Positions 12,301 through 23,653 are shown, counted from the first letter of the stretch. The stretch is DNA of 64,000 nucleotides from Tachypleus tridentatus (GCF_004210375.1 NC_134825.1:62363558-62427557); one strand, 5' to 3'. Numbers and translations are program-made. The notes: generated from the letters alone by a model not told the origin.

Positions 12301-15300
12301 AATATTTATCTCTGCTTAGTTTTTTTTTGTTGTAGTTATTTGGAATTTTTAAGAGAAATTTTATATGTGGAATTCTGACTAACCAGTTGTTATTTCATCT
12401 AGAAACAGTTGAATATGTAGCTTCTTTTGTATTACATGGTTGATCTTTATATTATAAATAATTATTACGTTACTGTGTAGTAAATTAAAACTTTATTGGA
12501 TGATAAAACTTAAGTTTTTGTACAAATAATTTAATGCACTTACCCCTGTCACAACTCACATTTCATCCTTCCATAACTTAGAAATAACAACGTACTTTTG
12601 TTCAGGCAAATGTTTCAACATTTTTCTGCAGATGTTCTTCAGGTAAGTAGCTTAAGTTGGATGTGTGGAAGGCTGTAAGCTTACAACTAACCCTGTAAAA
12701 GTGATATATTACAACAGTCTCTCTGTAATAACTTATAGTCGTTTGGCTTTGTTTCTTTGTTGTTGGTTTCCTGAATTACACATTGTACTCAAGTTTAGTG
12801 ATTGCATAAAGGCTTCTACAAGTCATTATATGATTGTGGTTTGTCTATTTAATTTGTGTAACGAGAGTGATGTAAGATTGTGGGATATAACACTGGAACA
12901 TTCATTGTAACTGAACAATGTCATATATATGTTGTTACTGCCTTCATTCTGTGTAAACATAGTTACTTTTGTTACTTCAGTATCCAAACTTTTGTCATGA
13001 GAACACTGAAACTGGCCAGTTTAGATAAAATGCTTGTGTTTAATTTTTTTTTTTTTTGCTCTCCAGCTTTCATTAGTTCTCTTAACTTTTTTACAATCAT
13101 TTTGTGTGTTGTAATAATTAATGTATATTTACCTGTTAGATATCAGTGGATGTGTATTCTGGAATATCATATTATACTACTAATATGTAGACTTTTTGAG
13201 GGAAAAAAAAAGTTTATAAATTAATGTACACAATATTAATGAGATTGTTCAAAAGTGTTAAGTTGAATTTTGTGTTAATCTAGATTTGATTTTCTCACAC
13301 AAGTGTATAAGCTAAAATACATAAACATTTGTTTTTTTGCTTGTGGTGTTACTAGGTTTTTCTCCGCATACAGTATCTTCACAATTTTGGCCAGTTATTA
13401 GCTAGGCTCCCAAAGACAGGAGTCAATTTTAACTCTGAAAAAGAATGCTTTACTCCAAGTAGCACAGAAAAAAGTTTCAGTGGAGCTGTAAGTACTGAGG
13501 CTGTAAGTTTATAACAATCTAAATGTTATTGTGTTATTCACTAGTTACTGGTGTCCATCTCTTTTTCATAACTGTTTATTTGTACACTTCTTTTTTGTTT
13601 TTTTTTCTGTTTCTGTTATAAGCATTAATGATAAACCAAAAATTTGAATTTGATGCCGACTGAAGAAATGTGTAAATATTATGATAAGACAGTTAAAGAG
13701 TAAGTGAATATTTGTTTGAAACTTCCTGATGAAACAATAGAAGAGTTTTGGAGAAATCAACACATAGTTTAAGAGATATTAATATAAGCTGTTGACCTGC
13801 TGTTTTCAGAATCGTCAAGCTGTAGCAGAAAGAAAACTAACACTGGAAGTTTTTGTCTGACTTGTATGCACCATTATTCTGAAAACTGAATTGTGAATAT
13901 TTATTAACTTTAGAGAAGTATTGAATTAATTTCATACTTCTGTTTTATGTCATTACACAAGAAGAAACCTTGCACTAATTACTAAATGATATATATGTAT
14001 ATATATAAATGTGTGTGTGTGTGTGTATAGTTTCTAGGCAAAGATGAGACTTGTTTAGTTTAGTGCCTGGGTTTTAACAAGCAGAATAAATTACTTTGTT
14101 TTTATTTAACCTGTTAAATTTTATTCAGGTATTTGTTGTTTTCAAGAGTATTTTTTAGTGTTAATCTTTTGAATTAATTATATTTCTCAGGGAGTTGAGC
14201 AACCTGTAGGTCAAAGAAAACAGATGATGCGGAACATGGCTCATCTGTGGTTGAAGGTAGGAATGTTCTGAAAAATATATTGTCATGACTCTATAGTATT
14301 ATTACAAATATAAATATATGTTAACTGTCTTATGTTGTATAAAGCATATCAGTTTATGATGTCAATTTATTCTTTATATATTTTTTGTTCTTGTTTGCAA
14401 ATTCTACTTGACTAATATTTTAATGTTAGTGAATTTTCCTTTAGTTTTCAAATTTTTTAAATGATGAAACATATTAGTAATATTTTTTTGATTCATATGT
14501 CTAATATTTCACTGATATGGGTATGTGGATCTAGGCTGAAGTGAATGATTTGGAATCTAAAGTGAAAGGAGGAGGATTTCCCCAACTTTCCCCTTATCTG
14601 GTTCCTGACATTAGCTCCTTCTGTCAACATTTGGCATTAAAGCAGCTGAGATTATCCAAGAGATTTGTTATTGTTGTGCCATCTGTTGGTAAGTACATTC
14701 AGTGGCACAGTTTACTTCTACTATTAGTTTTTGCTTCGTAATTAATAAATAAAACTGAAGGTTATAGATACTCTTGTTGAGTCAAGTTACTCAGCACAAT
14801 ATGAAAGTCAAACATAGAAAATTGTGTTATTCCCTTCTTACTCAGAGAGGTTGTTCCACTATAATTACTTCTAGAACCTTCTAAATGTGTGTTGAAAGTT
14901 TTTAATACAAATTTGTATTTCATCTGCTATTTTCTCAATTTTTAACACTATATGGGTGCTGTCTGTTTGACTGGCCTTGTAACCAACACAACAAAACATG
15001 ATATCTTAATTATCCTTTCCTTCTTTTTAGGATGACTGCAGATTTCAGCAGAAAATTACAATTATTTATCCTAAATGGGAACAAGCTTGTAACAGTGTAC
15101 TTCTGTTTTTAATTTTGTTGTTTTGTTTCTCTTTTATTCATGCTTCATTATAATCTATAGTAACAAAGTGCAGGGATTTTATTTTAAATACAATTAGGAT
15201 ACGTCACCTATCATCTAACAACATATATTCTTTGTGCATTCCTCAAGGCAACAAAATTCCCATTTACCTTTTTTAAATCTAACCTATTAAATTTTTAATT

Positions 15301-16255
15301 TGTACATTTTAGGACTTTTTGGTTAAAGTTTACACATCTATAAAAAAAAAAAACATGTTAAAGAAAAAAATTCAACACTTCAGGATTGAAACCTTTTTGA
15401 TCTTGGAAGCTGATCTTCATCGAAACTAAGTTGGTTGTCCCAAAAATAATTGTATAATTTTCAAATACTCATTTTGGAAATAAAGTTCAAAGAGTAAAAC
15501 AGAATTACTCATACTTATCTTTCTTTCTAACTTACCTACTTATGAAAAGGTTTAAAAGATTTCATTACCTAGTGGAATACTGATATCCTTTTACTAAAAT
15601 GAAACAAAGACATTACAGTCACGTAGGTCATAGAATGGCTTTTTTATTGGTTATAAATATGTAACGTTAACATGAGTAAATAAATAATTTAGAAAGAGAT
15701 CAGACATTCTTATTTTAATTTCTGGCCTGTTAGTATCTGTAATCAGAGTATCTAATTATGGAATATTGTAACACTTAAAGGGAAGAAAGAAAGCTTAAAA
15801 CAAATAATTCAGAGCTAAAAGGTATTGTGTGACATGTAGAAATAAAGATTAAAAATTGACATAAATATATCCTTTTTAAACTAATTGAAACTTGAATTGT
15901 AAATTATGTATTGATGCCAAGCATTTTCACGTGCATTGACAATAAAGTTGTTTAATTGCATTTTAACTGTAACTTAGTAAAAGTTATGATGTGCACTGAA
16001 CACCACTATATGACTTGAAACAATAATTCAGAGTTCAATATTCATTAAGTATTTTTTTTCTCCTAATTATAAGTGCTTTTTTTGTGGGTTTGGCAAATGT
16101 AAGACATGATAGTTTGAATGTGATTTTATTAAAACTCCTTCTTTGTTTCCTCACTTGTTATTAGTGACAGCTGGTCTTGATGAACGTAAGAAAGAAAGTG
16201 TGGGAGCAAGAGAAGCAATTAGGTGGCTGGAAAATGAACTGAGGCATGGAACTAG
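6207..16255 (+). CDS. smg5: SMG5 nonsense-mediated mRNA decay factor, partial gene (10 exons placed)
   Basis: SMG5 works with SMG7 in nonsense-mediated decay: the pair binds phosphorylated UPF1 and recruits phosphatase and decay enzymes. The exons encode, in order, a basic then acidic linker ([19 protein letters not shown]), a helical segment with [74 protein letters not shown], and the PIN-like domain start ([31 protein letters not shown]). This order and wording match the second half of vertebrate SMG5 as I remember it. SMG5's PIN fold is known to lack the full acidic catalytic set. About 400 N-terminal residues and about 85 C-terminal residues were not found in the window. Exon boundaries are listed separately. 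The assignment to SMG5 rather than SMG6 rests on SPYLVPD and GAR..IR.LE. Confidence 0.9.
6279..6815 (+). repeat. 38-bp tandem array, 14 units, overlapping an exon end
   Basis: The unit reads about GTACTAGTCAGGAAGATTCA followed by GAATTAAGTGAAGGTGTA. The first unit is the last third of smg5 exon A including its donor (GAAGGTGTGG). Later units carry GAAGGTGTGG, then GAAGGTGTAG. A few units have single changes (ACTAGTTAGG, GTCAGAAAG, ACTACTCAGG). Because 38 is not a multiple of three and the unit contains TAA, reading past the first donor hits a stop within the first extra unit. Confidence 0.95.
6868..6985 (+). repeat. SINE family 2 copy
   Basis: This is a second tRNA-derived family: CTGGTACAGCAGTAACTCTA, ATTTACA, a degraded B box (ATTTAATTCCCCTT), then GGTGGACTCAGCAGATAGCC and GTGGCTTTGCTATGAGAAAA. 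It lies in the smg5 intron after exon A. Other copies sit at 28.85, 34.8, 37.2, 52.2, 55.6, 56.5 and 57.6 kb. Confidence 0.85.
6986..10065. other. smg5 intron; no further gene seen apart from a palindrome
   Basis: Apart from the long imperfect palindrome at 7,764-7,937, this stretch has only AT-rich sequence. Open frames of 60-110 codons near 8.4-9.4 kb have no recognisable motif and no useful splice context. Confidence 0.55.
7764..7937. repeat. Imperfect palindrome of about 170 bp, Penelope-end-like
   Basis: TGATGAAACTTA at the left pairs with TAAGTTTCATCA at the right. Inside, CAAGTGTAGATGAT pairs with ATCATCCTCTACACTTG, and AGTCTTCCAC pairs with GTGGAAGACTT. The centre is about CTCTCGTCTTCAA. 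The arms look like two inverted copies of one terminal unit, the same layout as the insertion at 25,943-26,289. Assignment to Penelope-like element ends is an inference. Confidence 0.7.
10066..10302 (+). CDS. smg5: smg5 exon B: acidic linker
   Basis: This is a serine/acid-rich segment ([37 protein letters not shown]) that matches the low-complexity acidic linker of SMG5. Two acceptors are possible: AG before 10,066 (adds GHSVS) and AG before 10,081. Both keep phase 1 with exon A. The donor is most likely AAAA|GTAAAA at 10,303, which is phase 1, or TTGATT|GTATTA at 10,288. The 3' end is therefore less certain than the rest. Confidence 0.7.
10489..10619 (+). CDS. smg5: smg5 exon C: helical segment [14 protein letters not shown]
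   Basis: The exon encodes [20 protein letters not shown] followed by [16 protein letters not shown]. This matches the SMG5 helix containing EGLLPAVKVFLDWLRTNPDL. It ends GAG|GTGATT in phase 0. The start is set at an AG within TCTCCAG so that it joins exon B in phase. An upstream AG at 10,480 would also work if exon B ended in phase 2. Confidence 0.8.
10868..11880 (+). mobile_element. Tc1-like DNA transposon, decayed and 3'-truncated
   Basis: The outer repeat CACTGCTGGCCAAAACC at 10,868 and an inner one at about 11,051 (GCTGGTCAAAAGTTTAAGAC) show the IR/DR-type left end of Tc1-like elements. A transposase start at 11,190 gives [20 protein letters not shown] and then a stop. A later fragment at 11,710-11,870 gives [20 protein letters not shown], the region of the last catalytic acid (NPIENVWG). 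Stops, frameshifts and an internal deletion make it dead. No right terminal repeat was seen. It sits in the smg5 intron before the exon at 11,914. Confidence 0.9.
11914..11966 (+). CDS. smg5: smg5 exon D1: short hydrophobic helix (53 bp)
   Basis: The acceptor is within TATATATAGACAG and the donor is GCT|GTAAGT. The peptide [18 protein letters not shown] corresponds to human ...LWNRLSVLLNLLPAAGEL, directly before the LPED region. The exon starts in phase 0, matching exon C, and ends in phase 2, matching exon D2. That phase match is the main reason for the call. Only about 34 bp separate it from the transposon remnant. Confidence 0.65.
12000..12156 (+). CDS. smg5: smg5 exon D2: LPEDF...LRGLAPL
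   Basis: The acceptor TTTTCCAATGCTAG is followed by [20 protein letters not shown] and [20 protein letters not shown]. Human SMG5 has LLPEDMALRNLPPLRAAHRRFNFDT in the same place. The exon ends GAAGAA|GTTAGT in phase 0. A weaker donor (GTTAGT) is used, but the frame stops seven codons later, so the boundary is firm. Confidence 0.88.
13356..13487 (+). CDS. smg5: smg5 exon [14 protein letters not shown], with tandem donors
   Basis: The frame is [20 protein letters not shown] then [12 protein letters not shown] and further polar residues. It matches human VVRICCIRSFGHFIARLQGS. Two donors of identical type follow: GCT|GTAAGT at 13,488 and GCT|GTAAGT at 13,503. They are 15 bp apart and both in phase 0, so use of the second adds five codons (VSTEA). 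Confidence 0.88.
13810..13848 (+). CDS. smg5: smg5 exon F1: possible 39-bp charged-helix exon
   Basis: The acceptor CTGCTGTTTTCAG is strong. The peptide [13 protein letters not shown] is charged and helical like the region QAQFRMAQEEARRN that precedes MRDMAQL in human SMG5. The exon is phase 0 at both ends, fitting its neighbours, but the donor GAA|GTTTTT is weak and the segment is short. Confidence 0.45.
14191..14256 (+). CDS. smg5: smg5 exon F2: [11 protein letters not shown] helix
   Basis: The acceptor TATATTTCTCAG and donor AAG|GTAGGA bound 22 codons, [20 protein letters not shown] then LK. The match to human RNRLMRDMAQLRLQLEV is clear, and the next exon continues it with AEVNDLE. Confidence 0.88.
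14535..14688 (+). CDS. smg5: smg5 exon G: SPYLVPD and PIN-domain start
   Basis: The peptide runs [20 protein letters not shown], then [20 protein letters not shown], then [11 protein letters not shown]. Human SMG5 has MSPYLVPDTQALCHHLPVIR and SGRFIVIIPRTV. The VIVVPSV strand is the first core strand of the PIN-like fold. The exon ends GTTG|GTAAGT in phase 1. Confidence 0.93.
14689..16164. other. smg5 intron, nothing else seen
   Basis: This is AT-rich sequence between two firmly placed PIN-domain exons, with no repeat family or coding segment recognised. Confidence 0.6.
16165..16255 (+). CDS. smg5: smg5 exon [10 protein letters not shown]...[10 protein letters not shown]
   Basis: After CTTGTTATTAG the frame reads [20 protein letters not shown] then [11 protein letters not shown]. 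It matches human VIDGLDLLKKEHPGARDGIR and YLEAEFKKGNR. The exon ends AG|GTGAGT in phase 2. The rest of the PIN domain should follow downstream but was not recognised. Confidence 0.93.
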
Positions 16256-19200
16256 GTGAGTAACGTTTTTTAGTTTTTACTGAATAACCTACAAGTAAAA
16301 TGTTGTGTTGGAATACAAGAAAATGTCTGCAAAAGTATAATATTTATCCAACCATATATTTTTATATTCAGTTAAAAAAAATTAAAAACTAACATGTAAT
16401 ATACGTGTATTGTGTGGGAAAAAATACTTTGATTCTGTAACCTCCATTATTTTGGTTAAATAATTCATAGTTTATAATGTTAAAAACCATGTTTTAATAC
16501 CTGTGATGAGCGCAGCACTGATTGGTAGCTCATTGTGTAGTTTGATTTTAAACACTAATCCGTTACCATACTCTTTTTGGTTTGGAAGTATAATTTGTCA
16601 TCGGTTATTGTTATTATTTGTTTGTTTTTTTCAATTTTTCTGTGCAAGTTTCATCTATGTTTTTATTCCCAATCTTGAAAATTGAAAATATTCTTTCCAA
16701 CTTGTAAAAAAAAAATAATGCCCTACGTCACGAATTGGAAATTATCTCTATTCTTATACTTGCACTTGTTATTTCAAAAATAGTTAAAAACATTCTTTAT
16801 CTTCCAGAAGTCAGACTCCGTTTGTCACCTTGTAATAATTTTCATCTTTCAAAAAAAAATTAAATTCAATAAAACTATTGCTGCTATTTCTTAATATTTT
16901 CAGCTGGAAAATGATTGTTGTGAGGCAAATATTTTTGACTTAGTTATTACTTGCCATCATATCATTTATAAACATCTAACTAGGGTTACACTACCTCTGT
17001 TTATTTCTGTATATAAATATATAATAATAAATAAATTGGTAACATTGTTTTGAATTGGTTTGATAGTATAAAAGGTACTAATATTGTTGAGTTTGTTTCT
17101 ATGTACAAGTGTAATGATAATTAGGTTTAGGATATTTTCAAAACCTCATTAAAAAAAAGAGTAATTTCAAGTAACCAATCTTGGATTGAAGACCAGAGCT
17201 TACAAGTGTCTCATCCTGGTCCTCTAGACAGAGGTTGGTGTCAAGGCCGAGAATGTTTAAACTAAGAGCAGTGGTGAGAATTTTGAAGACAAGACCACAG
17301 TCAGTAGTGCAGTTTTATTAAATGAGATAAGTTTGGCTTAAAATAGACACTTTTGATACAATCATAACAGTCATAAATAGAAAAGTCTTAAAGAATAGGC
17401 TAAATAAGTTTTTGGTCAAAACAAAGATAAGGTTTGCGTCTTTACAGAATATACTTTGTTATAGTGGTACTCAAATGTTTTATGTTACTGCCAATAACAA
17501 CAACAGATACACAAGTTTTACAAAGTGCAGTCCATCCCAGAATTTTTTGGTTGGAATTTCATCTTAACATCTGATGTACTACAAAATGGGATACTTCTCT
17601 TTGACACTGTATTGTGATTATTATTATTATTGCTTGCCTATTAATAATAATAGTTAAAAAAGAAGTACCATTTGATAAATATATTTTTATAAGCTATGTC
17701 ACAAAAATTACCAGTTTATTACATTTTGTATAGCATTGCCAAATCAATGTGAAAACTTTTTTCTCTAACTTTATTGTTATTTTGAACTAAACCTCTGAAA
17801 ATTAATGCAAAGAATACCTGAGCACATCCCTGTAATATCAGGACTACAACACAGGAATCATTTTTCAAAGTTCCTTAACAACTATTGCCATCCTTTCATA
17901 GGTTTATCAATGACTTTTGGAAATTTGTTTGTTGTTTTTTTTTTCAAATTTAGCTGTTGGTTTATTTATTGAAGCCACTTGTGTGCATTTTACATGAAGA
18001 GAGGTTAAACAAAAATATTTATTAAATCTGTTTGGTCTCAATGATCTTTGCCTTTCATTTTTAACACATTGGATTCTGTTTTTTCAACGGAGAAATTTGA
18101 ATATGCAAACTTGACAATTTGGGCTGAATAAAAAAAAACTAAAACTGTTCCTTTGATTCTGAGAAATTATTTTTGTGTTTGTTTTACTAGGTACAGAGTA
18201 TTACTAGTGACAAACGGAAGGTTAAATCTAAAATATGTATGGTGTTTATCATACTACTCTTACTGTAGAAGTTTTACCTCAGAACTGCTTTCAGTATTGG
18301 TAAAGGTAATTCATCTTTCTTCAGAAATTTATATTGATTTTAGAATAGTGAACTTTGGTGTAGATAACTGATTTTCAGTGCAAACTGGGATGCATGAGAC
18401 AGAAGAGACATATATCTTTGCTTAAGTTATAATTATTATTGCAAGTAGAAATCCTATGCTAAATGTCATTTTCATTTAAACAATGACTCAAAATATGTAT
18501 AAGGTATTTTTAATCGAGTACAGGTATCATACTTTAGTAACTTGGTATTCATTGAGCTACCACAATAAACAAATTCTGTAGTAGTCTTAGTTTTGAATGG
18601 ATGTCGTAAATAACTCCTGGATACTTAGGTGAGAATGTCTGGTTTGTAACAAGGCAGTTTAAGTTATTGTTATATGTTATATTAGTATTTTCAAAATACA
18701 GTAACTTTTTCACACAAATAAGCTGTGAATGAAGTGCTTTTAAGTGAAGGATATTTCTGTCTATTATTAGTAAAATGTTGTTCCTTTCAAATCGGAATTT
18801 CAAAATTTGATTTTAATTTGTTATTAAGATCATTAATATTTATGAATATCAAAAACCAAATTATCTATATTTATTGTAATCACAGAAAAATAAAAATAAA
18901 CAATAACTCATAATAATTGCCTTTGCCTTTAACATTTTTTTGTTCTTCATGTTTTGATACTGAATTTATTTACATTTATACATACACAAGGTGCCTAGTT
19001 TGGTAAAAGATAACAAAGTAACATATTTAAATGATGAATTTATTCTGTTCTGTTTTTCTGTGACATTTCAGACATTTTTCAGGAAGTAAATACCATGTGA
19101 CATAGAAACTGTATATTTTGTGGTTAATATAAGAAACCTATATTTTACTGGGTTGGATATTGCTGCAGCATATACTACACTGTTTTTATAGTACACATGA

Positions 19201-20560
19201 AATCTTTTTAACATTATAGTAATATGTGCACATAAAAAAATGTATTTAATTTTTAGTAAATATGAGGCCTCTACTCTAACGTTTTAGCTTTCTTATTCAT
19301 TTCTACCGTAGATTTTTGTTTATTTCATTTATTTCTTACTTTATGTATTGATCAACACTTGCCACAATCAGGTCAAACTGTGAACATCATGATTTCTTTA
19401 GAGTTACATTCAAGATTTGATTAAACTATGTTGTTATTATGTATGAATAAAGTTGGCATCAGAATTTAATTAATATTTTATAAACTTTAAGTTCTTAACT
19501 TTACAAGGATTTATTTTTAAAATGCCCAGTTTCTTTTGATATGAGAATGTGATACTTGCTTTGCAGGTTTTTCTTCTTCTCTGATTTATTTATCAACTCT
19601 CTGAAAAGTACAAAATTTAACATAAATTACTCATTATGATATAGATATTACTCAGGCAAAACATAATTTTCATAACCTTCTTGTTACTTGTTTACAGAGC
19701 CATAAACCAGAAAATCAGAACCACCTTGCAACACCCATCTGTCATATCCTGTCTTACACAAATTGCCAGTAGTTCACTTGGATATTTTATACCATATTAT
19801 TTATAATGAATGGAAAGCCAAGGCTGTAATCTATAAAATGATGTATTTTTGTACATTGTCTGTTTCCATTTTTAGTTTCACATTTGTTCTCACTGGCATC
19901 ACATCAACAAGCTCAGCTTGATTTTGAGGCTCTTATCACATAGCTAGAAAGCCGGAAAAATTATGATAATTATTGGAGATGTGTAATTCATCCATGTAAT
20001 TTTTCTTTATTTTCTGATGTACATCATATAATAACAATTAATAAGTTAGATGAGGTAAGATAAAGAGAAACAATAATAAACATTCTTCACAAGATTTTTC
20101 TTACTGTTGTGTAATTTGATATGGTAATTTAAGCTTTGAGTTTCCAAGTAACTTACTACTTGTATGTGATGGGATTATTAGTTGGAGGCAGTTCAAAGGG
20201 CAATAAAATTTAAGTAAAAACAGATGTCTACTGTTTAAATGTAATTTGATGTTACATGTGAAGTTGCTTGAGAATGAAAAATGAAAAGATAATTTAGGTC
20301 AACCTTGTATATAGGGTACTGAAAAGTAAATTTTATAATTATTGAAAAGGTTTTTAGAGATTACATAAATTAGTAAATTGTCAAATGAATAAAAGTATTT
20401 TTAATTTTAACATGAAAGTCACTTTGCACTTGGACTAGTTAATAAAACTACTTGATAAATTCAGAGGCAAACCTTTATTAACAAGTACTTCATTAAAAAT
20501 ATGTATTTTTTATATACAGAGGTCTTGTAATGTTTACTGCCAAATTGTGTGAAAATATTA
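16256..20560. other. No firm coding sequence; expected end of smg5 not found
   Basis: Two exon-like segments follow good acceptors. One is at 18,191-18,305 (see its own entry). The other starts at 19,699, where the acceptor TTGTTTACAG opens a frame HKPENQNHLATPI that ends at a stop after about 24 codons but needs a phase shift to join exon H. Neither has clear family similarity. The stretch at 17,160-17,340 is less AT-rich and may be an unidentified repeat. Confidence 0.45.
18191..18305 (+). CDS. Weak candidate for the next smg5 exon
   Basis: The acceptor TTGTTTTACTAG and a one-base leftover join exon H in phase to give R-YRVLLVTNGRLNLKYVW and so on, ending GTAAAG|GTAATT in phase 0. Human SMG5 has YIRCQKEV here, so only the first residues agree. 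It could equally be chance. Confidence 0.2.
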
Positions 20561-21092
20561 AAAGTAATAGTATGGAAATGATAATGAGTATAAAATTGTT
20601 ACAAACTATTTTATATGGTAAATAGGAATAATATGGAAATGATAATGAGTATAAAATTGTTACAAACTATTTTATATGGTAAATAGGAATAATATGGAAA
20701 TGATAATGAGTATAAAATTGTTACAAACTATTTTATATGGTAAATAGGAATAATATGGAAATGATAATGAGTATAAAATTGTTACAAACTATTTTATATG
20801 GTAAATAGTAATAGTATGGAAATGATAATGAGTATAAAATGGTACAAACTATTTTATATGGTAAATAGGAATAATATGGAAATGATAATGAGTATAAAAT
20901 TGTTACAAACTATTTTATATGGTAAATAGGAATAATATGGAAATGATAATGAGTATAAAATTGTTACAAACTATTTTATATGGTAAATAGTAATAGTATG
21001 GAAATGATAATGAGTATAAAATGGTACAAACTATTTTATATGGTAAATAGGAATAATATGGAAATGATAATGAGTATAAAATGGTTACAAAC
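20561..21092 (+). repeat. 61-bp tandem array, about 8.7 units
   Basis: The unit starts ATATGGAAATGATAATGAGT, continues ATAAAATTGTTACAAACTAT, and ends TTTATATGGTAAATAGGAATA. Two unit versions alternate (GGAATAATATGG or GTAATAGTATGG; TTGTTACAAA or TGGTACAAA). The same multi-unit pattern repeats, so blocks of several units were duplicated together. Confidence 0.95.
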
Positions 21093-21139
21093 TTGGTTTA
21101 TTTGACCAAGCTCATGTGAATAAGATTAATTAAAAGCAG

Positions 21140-21570
21140 CTACATACAATTTTGTTACCAATATGGTTTACACACTTCCAATTCCATCTGGAAGGTGCAC
21201 AAATCCCTTTGGTAGCTGAAATCAAGTTCTCAGGACTTCTTGACAGTAAGCTGACTTTTATTCCACATATTAATTAGCTTAAAGACAAATATACAACAGT
21301 ACTGAATATGCTTTGCATCCTCTTTTCCACCTCTTGGGGAGCTAATAAGTGCTCTGTACTTAAGATCTATAATTTTATCTAAGAAGGACTGTCAGTCTCT
21401 AGACTGTACTTCATCCAGGGGCTTCCTGCATTTCACAAGTCCAGAGTTTGTAAACAAAATCATATGAAGATTACTTCTCATATGTTTTCAAGTATCTTTA
21501 AATTATGTTGCAAAGCTCTGACCTCTGCCACAGTATCCCATCTGCTATTGTATCTTTATGCCTTATTGGG
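21140..21570 (+). mobile_element. Non-LTR retrotransposon RT C-terminal remnant
   Basis: The frame KFSGLLDSKLTFIPHIN, stop, LKDKYTTVLNMLCILFSTSW then GANKCSVLKIY matches the segment after the catalytic motif of jockey/RTE-type reverse transcriptases (FLGL.FDSKLTF.PHI, LK.K...ALN.L..LS.T.WGAD). In-frame stops show decay. The downstream 900 bp (to about 22.5 kb) may be the same element, but I cannot identify it. Confidence 0.75.
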
Positions 21571-22689
21571 CTATATATTTTGCAGATAGGTGGTCTAAGA
21601 TTTATACCTTTGGCCTACGTATTTAGGCAAAGTTGACTGAGATGATTCTGACATTTCATCCTGCTACAGAATCTTATAATCAGCTCATCTCACCATGGAT
21701 TTTTGCTTTCTCCACTTGTTATTCCTTGAGTCACCGAAAGAACTTGGATACTTCTGCCTGAAAGCACAGTGGCATTTATTTAAGAAACACTTTTCAAGTT
21801 ACTCTTCTTCTTCTTCTTCTTTTTTTTTTTAACAGATAACTCAATATCAGTTGACCATGGGTTCATCTGTGGTTTGCAACAACTTTGTATTAGTTCAACA
21901 GTTTCCTTCATGCTCTGTGTTCATTATTCAGTTGTATGTAATATCACTTGCTCTGAAATGTATAGAAGTTAGCACCACTCTAATTGTATAATCTCTACTG
22001 ACTCTCTTAATACTATGAAGGCTGTGAAACCACTTAATATTAGTTCTCATTAAGTTGTCTTGAGTGTTGTAAAATGAATGTACTATTTCTCCCTATCACT
22101 TCTTTCTGTACAGTTTTTTAGCCAGCCATTTCTCACCTTTTTAACCATTCCAATCATGATCATTTGTTATGCCTGTTAGGACTCTGTAGTGTTAAGTGAC
22201 TCATACTGACTCATATCGACGTGCTAAGAATCAATTGTTTATTTATTGGATCCTTTGTTTTCCTGTGACTTATCTTCCATTACCTTCATAAGGTGGCTTT
22301 GTAAATGATTTACTTAAGCCTATAATAAATTATCATTACAGAAGAGGAATCTTCTGTAGGTTGCATCTTACTAGATTCATCATATTTCTATGTCATTAAC
22401 CATCCCAGTTGAATTGCCCTCTATAAGACATTGAGTGGGCTGGTATGTGGACTACTACTACTAATTATGTATTTCAGTTCTTGCATTATCTGGCAGTTTC
22501 CTTTTCTGAATGCTTTCAACTAACCAATGTACCTATTTTTACTACATCTGTTAGACTCTAACAGGTAATTTTCTCAATCATATAGTATTTCATTCCAGTA
22601 TACCTTTATTTTTTGCTGGATCCCTTCTCTGTTTCACACTAACAACAATTTTAATTATAATTACTATGGGCTGCAACAGGCTGTGTTGA

Positions 22690-23653
22690 AATGAGGTGTA
22701 TATTTTAAATAAATTTCATCAGTTTCTATTAAAGCATTCTTGTCAACATTCACAGAATCATCTACATTAATCTTCTCAGTAACAGTTTGGATTTCACTAT
22801 AATTGTCATAACAAACAAATTCTCCACAATATCCACCATTATCAAAAATAAATCTTCAGTTTCAAAAGCACTATATTACGTATTCATCTTTTACGCACTT
22901 GATTGAATGACTTAAAAATACAATTGCATCTAACACAAATTTTTATGGTAATTTCAGATGTTCTCTTACAGTCGTTCATGTTTGCAATACTATGCTAAAG
23001 CATCAGTTTTCTATATTTCAATTGTATACACTGTATAATTCCATTATCTAGCGACTGTAGAACTGACGTTGTACTTGGAGGTAGAAAGACTAAACGAACA
23101 TTTGAAAGTTGAACTTTTCGGCGACAAGTTGCATTATCTGGGAAAAGTAGAAATCTCCTATTTTCTTGTACAATTCTTGATTTAATATGAACCAAAATTC
23201 CTCGAATATAGCACCTGTCATCATCACTTTATTATTCGCTTTCCATTCCACAGGAAATTGATTGTTTCTTAAATTTTTGAGACAGCGCAAATTTTCACTT
23301 TTGCTTATCACCCACGGTTTCTCTAGTTTTCTATTAGCAATGCCACCAAAAATACAGTCAATCGTTCTTTCGAATAGCGACCCTCGGAACAATGACGGCA
23401 GAAAAAAGAACAGAATATAATTAACCAATACTTACTGCAACAAAATTTCCAAGAAGTTATTATTATTTAGACAAAGTATTAATCAGATAAGAAATAGATA
23501 TTTAATGAAAAATATTTTTTCCGCCCTATTCAGGTTCTAATACTACTTCTTGATAGATGAGACATATGAAAGGTAATTTTCCGTTGGTTTTATGCTGGTT
23601 CCGCCATTAGTAAGGCCTTTTATAACAATTTCTTTCTTAGACAGGATTTACTG
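22690..23653 (-). mobile_element. Tigger/pogo-type DNA transposon remnant
   Basis: Two overlapping minus-strand frames carry the DDE core: RFLLFPDNATCRRKVQLSNV then RLVFLPPSTTSVLQSLDNGI and IQCIQLKYRKLML. This is the Tigger/Jerky signature (DN.P.H, LPPNTTS..QPLDQG). The upstream frame has NNKVMMTGAIFEEFW. A frameshift separates them near 23.15 kb. The 5' end is a terminal repeat, CAGTAAATCCTGTCTAAG read on the minus strand, next to TA at 23,654. The stretch at 22,690-22,900 matches the related element at 62.8 kb. Confidence 0.88.
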
